DNA of 64,000 nucleotides from Dimorphilus gyrociliatus (taxonomy: Eukaryota > Annelida > Polychaeta > Dinophilidae): positions 1,527,601 to 1,591,600 of the forward strand of contig CAJFCJ010000006.1 of NCBI GenBank assembly GCA_904063045.1. Reading direction: 5' to 3'. Position numbers and translations under genes: made by a program. Below are positions 63,242-64,000 of the stretch, piece by piece (the stretch's first letter is position 1; each line of letters opens with the position of its first letter). The notes under the pieces were generated by a model. That model searched no databases and was not told the origin of the DNA. It worked only from the letters and a program-made list of their open reading frames with translations.

Positions 63242-64000
63242 TTACTGTCTATAAATTAACTTATTTAATAGACGCTTTTTTAGATAAATGAAATTTGAAC
63301 AGAAAGAATCATCTTTCTCTGATAGTATTCTATCATCTTCAGGCCTATAGTCTTTTGACAGTACATTCCCTATCCCTAAGATTTTAACAATGGATGCTCT
63401 AGGACCATTTTGTTTTGTGTATACTTCTTTTGTTTCTAACCATGTTCTATCGAGATTGTTTGTTATAGTATATAATGTTTGATAATCGTCTAGAACTGAA
63501 GATGACTCTAGACAAGATATTATGTCTTCTAGGCCCAATTTCAGTGCATTGTTTACACTACGAACAATTCTACCCAAGGACTTTCTGTCAACATTAAACA
63601 AGTTAGGATGTGTTGCTGTCAAAGCCTTTGTATCTGTTTGGAAGGAACCGTACAAAGTTGCTCTTGAGAAGTTCGTCAATACTGGGCATGTCCAACCTTC
63701 GCCATCGACGTAGGTGGTAACTATAGAGTTCATGCTAATATTATTGACGATTATCGACTTCCTATGACATTTTTGAATGAGTTTAAACAAATCTGCTAGT
63801 AGTTTCATCCATCTCCAGTTTGGCATCAGTTTCTTTTTCGGTCTATGTTCTCTATTGTATGTTTCATGTATTAAGAGACGATGGAGAGTAGCAATTTCGA
63901 ATGATCGCGAATCCCCAATTAATAATGTAACAAGAGCTACAGGAAGGAAATGACTATTTGTCATCAAATTAACAAGACCGAATGAAGACGGAGCAATATT
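63242..64000 (-). CDS. Protein-kinase-like protein with degenerate catalytic motifs, C-terminal part (cut by window edge)
   Basis: The frame is open from the right edge to a stop at 63242, 252 codons. There is no start codon that must be used, so the N-terminus lies outside. The segment LLADLFKLIQKCHRKSIIVNN followed by ISMNSIV aligns with the kinase catalytic loop, with Asn where the catalytic Asp should be. PVLTNFSRA stands where the DFG motif is expected (NFS). A C-lobe-like helical part follows. This suggests a pseudokinase, but the resemblance is modest and the N-lobe is not visible. It could also be an unrelated helical domain. Confidence 0.45.
   Translation of the reverse strand, partial: NIAPSSFGLVNLMTNSHFLPVALVTLLIGDSRSFEIATLHRLLIHETYNREHRPKKKLMPNWRWMKLLADLFKLIQKCHRKSIIVNNISMNSIVTTYVDGEGWTCPVLTNFSRATLYGSFQTDTKALTATHPNLFNVDRKSLGRIVRSVNNALKLGLEDIISCLESSSVLDDYQTLYTITNNLDRTWLETKEVYTKQNGPRASIVKILGIGNVLSKDYRPEDDRILSEKDDSFCSNFIYLKKRLLNKLIYRQ

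Overview
This window is nuclear DNA of an AT-rich invertebrate animal. Genes are interrupted by GT-AG introns from about 55 bp to several kb. The gene families (filamin, SLMAP, DENND6, tetraspanin, rhodopsin-type GPCR, eIF4G, FTSJ1, ankyrin-SOCS) are metazoan. Nothing seen fixes the phylum. Exon models below were built by hand from splice motifs, reading phase and family resemblance. All totals given were checked to be in frame.

Layout. 1-435 (-): N-terminus of a secreted leucine-rich-repeat protein, cut by the left edge. 1770-18714 (-): a complete filamin gene, up to about 2,525 aa, with two CH domains, about 22 filamin Ig repeats, a 21-nt microexon between the CH domains and a run of five phase 1-1 mini-exons between repeats 2 and 3. 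21788-30305 (-): SLMAP, with an FHA domain, a long coiled coil and two alternative terminal exons that each encode a tail anchor. A divergent pair of small ORFs (25683-25931 and 26045-26302) lies inside one SLMAP intron. 30588-34097 (+): DENND6, head-to-head with SLMAP across a 282-bp promoter region. 34760-35892 (-): a tetraspanin. 36450-37494 (+): an unrecognised acidic protein. 37495-43391: a gene-poor, very AT-rich stretch. 43392-44600 (+): an unrecognised protein with a lysine-rich tail. 45104-46257 (-): a melatonin-receptor-like GPCR. 47828-50092 (-): FTSJ1/TRM7 tRNA methyltransferase. 51517-57803 (+): eIF4G. 59682-61287 (-): an ankyrin-repeat SOCS-box protein. 61990-62992 (+): a decayed DUF229 sulfatase-like gene. 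63242-64000 (-): the C-terminal part of a pseudokinase-like protein, cut by the right edge.

The main observation is that filamin, SLMAP and DENND6 stand here in the order and relative orientation that I recall for human 3p14.3 (FLNB, SLMAP, DENND6A). This includes the head-to-head SLMAP/DENND6 pair and suggests an ancient linkage block. Filamin is an actin crosslinker and SLMAP a membrane-anchored STRIPAK scaffold, so the two act in related cytoskeletal and Hippo-pathway contexts. eIF4G and FTSJ1 form a second divergent pair, both in translation. Several introns and intergenic spacers carry AGATGGCGC-type, CTCF-like sites.
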